Shown one piece after another: positions 61,871-64,000 of a DNA stretch of 64,000 bases. Location: NCBI RefSeq assembly GCF_900112305.1, contig NZ_FOKT01000001.1, forward strand, positions 496,001 to 560,000, read 5' to 3'. The notes beneath the pieces are model-generated. The model did not search any database. It was not told the DNA's origin and saw only the letters and a program-made list of their open reading frames with translations. The first letter of the stretch is position 1, and each line of letters begins with the position of its first letter. A program made the position numbers and the translations under genes. This DNA comes from Microbulbifer thermotolerans. Lineage in GTDB: Bacteria > Pseudomonadota > Gammaproteobacteria > Pseudomonadales > Cellvibrionaceae.

Positions 61871-62638
61871 ATGGATATTAACTTCCCCCTGATTCTGCTC
61901 TGGCTGGTGATCATCACCGGCGGCATTTGGCTGATCGACAGCCTATTTTTCGCACGCCGGCGCCGAAAAGAGGCCGGAGGGGAGCAGGCCGAGCCGGTAA
62001 TGGTGGAATACGCCAAGTCCTTTTTTCCGGTGTTGGCAATTGTGTTCGTATTGCGCTCCTTTGTGATTGAGCCATTCCAGATCCCGTCCGCGTCCATGGT
62101 GCCAACACTGCAGGTTGGGGATTTCATCCTCGTGAACAAGTACGCTTACGGCCTGCGCCTGCCGGTGTCGCGCACCAAGGTATTGGATATCGGTGAACCC
62201 AAGCGCGGCGATGTGATGGTGTTCTTCCCCCCGCATATGAACGATACCTACTTTATCAAGCGGGTGATCGGGTTGCCGGGTGATAAGATCGAGCTGAAAA
62301 ACAATATGCTCTACATCAATGGCGAATTGGCACCCCAGGAATTGATCCAGGCGCTGCCGCCAGCCAATCCGCAGGTGGAAGTACTTTGGGAGGAGGTCGG
62401 CGGACACCGCCACCTGATGGCCAAAGAGATAGCGCCGAGCCGTTTCAGCAACTTCAGTGCGACTGTCCCCGAGGGACACTACTTTATGATGGGCGACAAC
62501 CGCGACAACAGTCTCGACAGCCGCTCCTGGGGCTTTGTGCCGGAGCGGGATGTGGTCGGCAAGGCCTTCGCCATATGGATGCACTGGGACAAATTATTGA
62601 GTCTGCCCAGCTTTGACCGGGCGGGTAAGATTGAGTAA
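61871..62638 (+). CDS. lepB: Signal peptidase I
   Basis: 255 aa inner-membrane enzyme removing signal peptides. Two N-terminal helices (about 5-25 and 50-70) precede the catalytic domain. Nucleophile Ser is in PSASMVPTLQVGDFI (about residue 76), general-base Lys in YFIKRVIGLPGD (about 135), and GDNRDNSLDSRSWGFV is the conserved box E. Directly after lepA. Confidence 0.96.
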   Translation: MDINFPLILLWLVIITGGIWLIDSLFFARRRRKEAGGEQAEPVMVEYAKSFFPVLAIVFVLRSFVIEPFQIPSASMVPTLQVGDFILVNKYAYGLRLPVSRTKVLDIGEPKRGDVMVFFPPHMNDTYFIKRVIGLPGDKIELKNNMLYINGELAPQELIQALPPANPQVEVLWEEVGGHRHLMAKEIAPSRFSNFSATVPEGHYFMMGDNRDNSLDSRSWGFVPERDVVGKAFAIWMHWDKLLSLPSFDRAGKIE

Positions 62639-62682
62639 TCACAAGAGAACCTACTACAGCAATAATAATCGAGGGAACAATC

Positions 62683-63126
62683 ATGAGCGTGCGACTCCGT
62701 ACTTCTCTTTTCCGTCAGCGCGGCATGAGTTACTGGGGCTGGTTGCTGGTTGTTGCGATGTTCGGTTTTATTTTGACCTGCGTCTCCAAAATGGCACCGG
62801 CCTATATCGATGCCCGCTACGTGGAGGAAGGGCTGAAAAAGCTCGCCGAAAACCCCAACTTGCGCGAACTTTCCCGGGCCGATATCAAAAAGGAACTGGA
62901 TCGTTTCTTTCTGATTAACAATGTGCGCGGCGAGCCCACCAAGTCAGTCAAGGTCATCCGCGGCGCCGACAGTATGTTGGTGAGTATCGACTACGAATTG
63001 CGCCAGCCGTTGATCTATAACGTCGATGTAGTAATGAAGTTCGACAAGCAGCTCAATACCGCAAAACCGGAGCTTTGCTGCGAGCCTCTGGTAGACCTGG
63101 AGCAATTCCGCAAACGTGACAACTGA
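62683..63126 (+). CDS. DUF4845 family membrane protein
   Basis: 147 aa with one N-terminal hydrophobic segment (residues 16-36, [16 protein letters not shown]) and a soluble part facing outside ([40 protein letters not shown]). This small protein is a regular resident of the lepB-rnc interval in Pseudomonas-like genomes; its role is unknown. Its last 11 bp overlap the rnc start. Confidence 0.8.
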   Translation: MSVRLRTSLFRQRGMSYWGWLLVVAMFGFILTCVSKMAPAYIDARYVEEGLKKLAENPNLRELSRADIKKELDRFFLINNVRGEPTKSVKVIRGADSMLVSIDYELRQPLIYNVDVVMKFDKQLNTAKPELCCEPLVDLEQFRKRDN

Positions 63127-63829
63127 TCTTCTGCTCGAGCGCCTTTGTCTGCGCCTTGGCCACCAGTTTGGGCGCCGGGACCTGTTGGAACTGGCGCTGA
63201 CACATCGCTCCCACGGCAGCCGCAACAACGAGCGCCTGGAATTCCTTGGGGATTCCATCCTCGGATTCACCATCGGCGCCGCCCTGTACGACAAATTTCC
63301 CGAAGGGCGGGAAGGGCAGCTGAGCCGCCTGCGCGCCCGGCTGGTCAGTGGGGAGACGCTGGCCGAGCTGGCCAGGGAAATGGAACTGGGGGACTGCCTG
63401 CGCCTTGGAGAGGGTGAGATGAAAAGCGGTGGTCATCGCCGCGCATCTATTCTCGCCGATGCCGTGGAGGCGTTGATTGGCGCTATCTATCTGGATGCCG
63501 GCCTGGAAACTGCGCGCCAGCGGATACTGGCCTGGTACGCGCCGCGGATGGCGCAGCTGTCCCTGGAAATCGACAAGGACCCCAAAAGCCGCCTTCAGGA
63601 GTGGTTGCAGGCCCGAGGGCGACCGCTGCCGGAGTACCGGGTGGTGGATATCGTTGGCGCCGAGCACGCTCAGGAGTTTGTCATCGAATGCCAGGTCAGT
63701 GGTCTGGTAGACCCGGTGCGCGCGCGCGCGGGAAGCCGTCGGGCGGCGGAAAAGCGCGCGGCGAGTGAAGCCTACCACCGGCTGACTGATGCCCCGGGGA
63801 CAGATTCCGTGAAGGGCCGTCCGGGGTGA
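63116..63829 (+). CDS. rnc: Ribonuclease III
   Basis: 237 aa; cleaves double-stranded RNA in rRNA processing and mRNA decay. The signature [14 protein letters not shown] (about 37-50) and [16 protein letters not shown] (about 112-127) hold the metal-binding acidic residues. A C-terminal double-stranded-RNA-binding domain begins near 155 ([14 protein letters not shown]). GTG start overlapping the DUF4845 gene by 11 bp, and era follows, as in E. coli. Confidence 0.96.
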   Translation: MTTDLLLERLCLRLGHQFGRRDLLELALTHRSHGSRNNERLEFLGDSILGFTIGAALYDKFPEGREGQLSRLRARLVSGETLAELAREMELGDCLRLGEGEMKSGGHRRASILADAVEALIGAIYLDAGLETARQRILAWYAPRMAQLSLEIDKDPKSRLQEWLQARGRPLPEYRVVDIVGAEHAQEFVIECQVSGLVDPVRARAGSRRAAEKRAASEAYHRLTDAPGTDSVKGRPG

Positions 63830-63923
63830 ATCGAGCAACCCAAATTCTCCCTGTCGGCACTTGTCGGGCTGCCGGGGTAACATGTGCCGGTGTAATCCGC
63901 GCTTTCCCACCAGAGGTATTTTC

Positions 63924-64000
63924 GTGAACCAACAACCCACCCGCTGCGGTTATATCGCCATCGTCGGCCGCCCCAATGTGGGAAAGTCCACTTTGCTCAA
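63924..64000 (+). CDS. era: GTPase Era, N-terminal fragment cut by the window edge
   Basis: Only the first 25 codons. [20 protein letters not shown] runs into KSTLL, giving the P-loop GRPNVGKST in the position found in Era, a GTPase for 16S rRNA maturation. The GTG at 63924 is the start. The rnc-era order supports the call. Confidence 0.92.
   Translation, partial: MNQQPTRCGYIAIVGRPNVGKSTLL

Noticed and set aside
59800-62139. A 779-codon minus-strand open frame opposite lepA and lepB
   Set aside because: It overlaps two certain plus-strand genes over their full length; the translation is His/Gln-rich, typical of antisense frames.

Overview
The window is about 58% GC chromosomal DNA from a gammaproteobacterium. 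Gene order (algU-mucABC, mucD, lepA, lepB, rnc, era), secreted glycosidases with poly-serine linkers and CBM5/12 modules, and housekeeping protein sequences point to the Cellvibrionales, most likely Microbulbifer or a close relative. That placement is an inference from content; no database search was possible. No rRNA, tRNA, CRISPR array or intact insertion sequence was found.

Layout. (1) 1-15.8 kb: the start of map, then the long rpsB-tsf-pyrH-frr-uppS-cdsA-dxr-rseP-bamA-skp-lpxD-fabZ-lpxA-lpxB-rnhB block, which joins translation, isoprenoid and phospholipid synthesis, outer-membrane protein assembly and lipid A synthesis. (2) 15.8-23.7 kb: corB-like and ypjD-like genes on the minus strand, then ffh, the rpsP-rimM-trmD-rplS operon, xerD and dsbC. 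(3) 23.7-27.1 kb: a minus-strand operon for asparagine and aspartate catabolism (ansA, an XRE-type regulator, aspA). (4) 27.4-34.1 kb: hom, thrC and recJ, two exporters and a small lipoprotein. (5) 34.5-39.4 kb: accessory genes, namely a GH18 chitinase, a GH5 endoglucanase, and a CueR-like regulator with a metal-export permease behind a 19-bp-spacer promoter. (6) 39.5-42.2 kb: prfB with its programmed frameshift, and lysS. (7) 42.2-48.6 kb: a minus-strand PDZ/TPM/TPM/LemA operon, then yaeQ, yajQ, a phytase-like esterase gene and two unrelated uracil-DNA glycosylases side by side. (8) 48.6-49.7 kb: a gene-free kilobase holding a decayed IS256-family transposase interrupted by a 213-bp miniature element. 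(9) 49.7-64 kb: an FMN reductase, ygfZ, sdhE-ygfX, nadB, the sigma-E operon (rpoE-rseA-rseB-rseC), mpaA, mucD, lepA, lepB, a DUF4845 gene, rnc and the start of era.

The least expected signal is a family of at least four dispersed structured repeats at 45.1, 49.1, 52.3 and 57.3 kb. They share ends close to GGAACCTCTGATTAATTCGC and sit next to YTAR-like targets (CTAA, CTAG, TTAG). Their internal stem arms differ between copies but change together, so pairing is kept. One copy has a perfect 15-bp terminal inverted repeat and a CTAA duplication, and it lies inside the dead IS256 gene. They look like non-autonomous (MITE-type) elements with a cruciform or RNA structure under selection.
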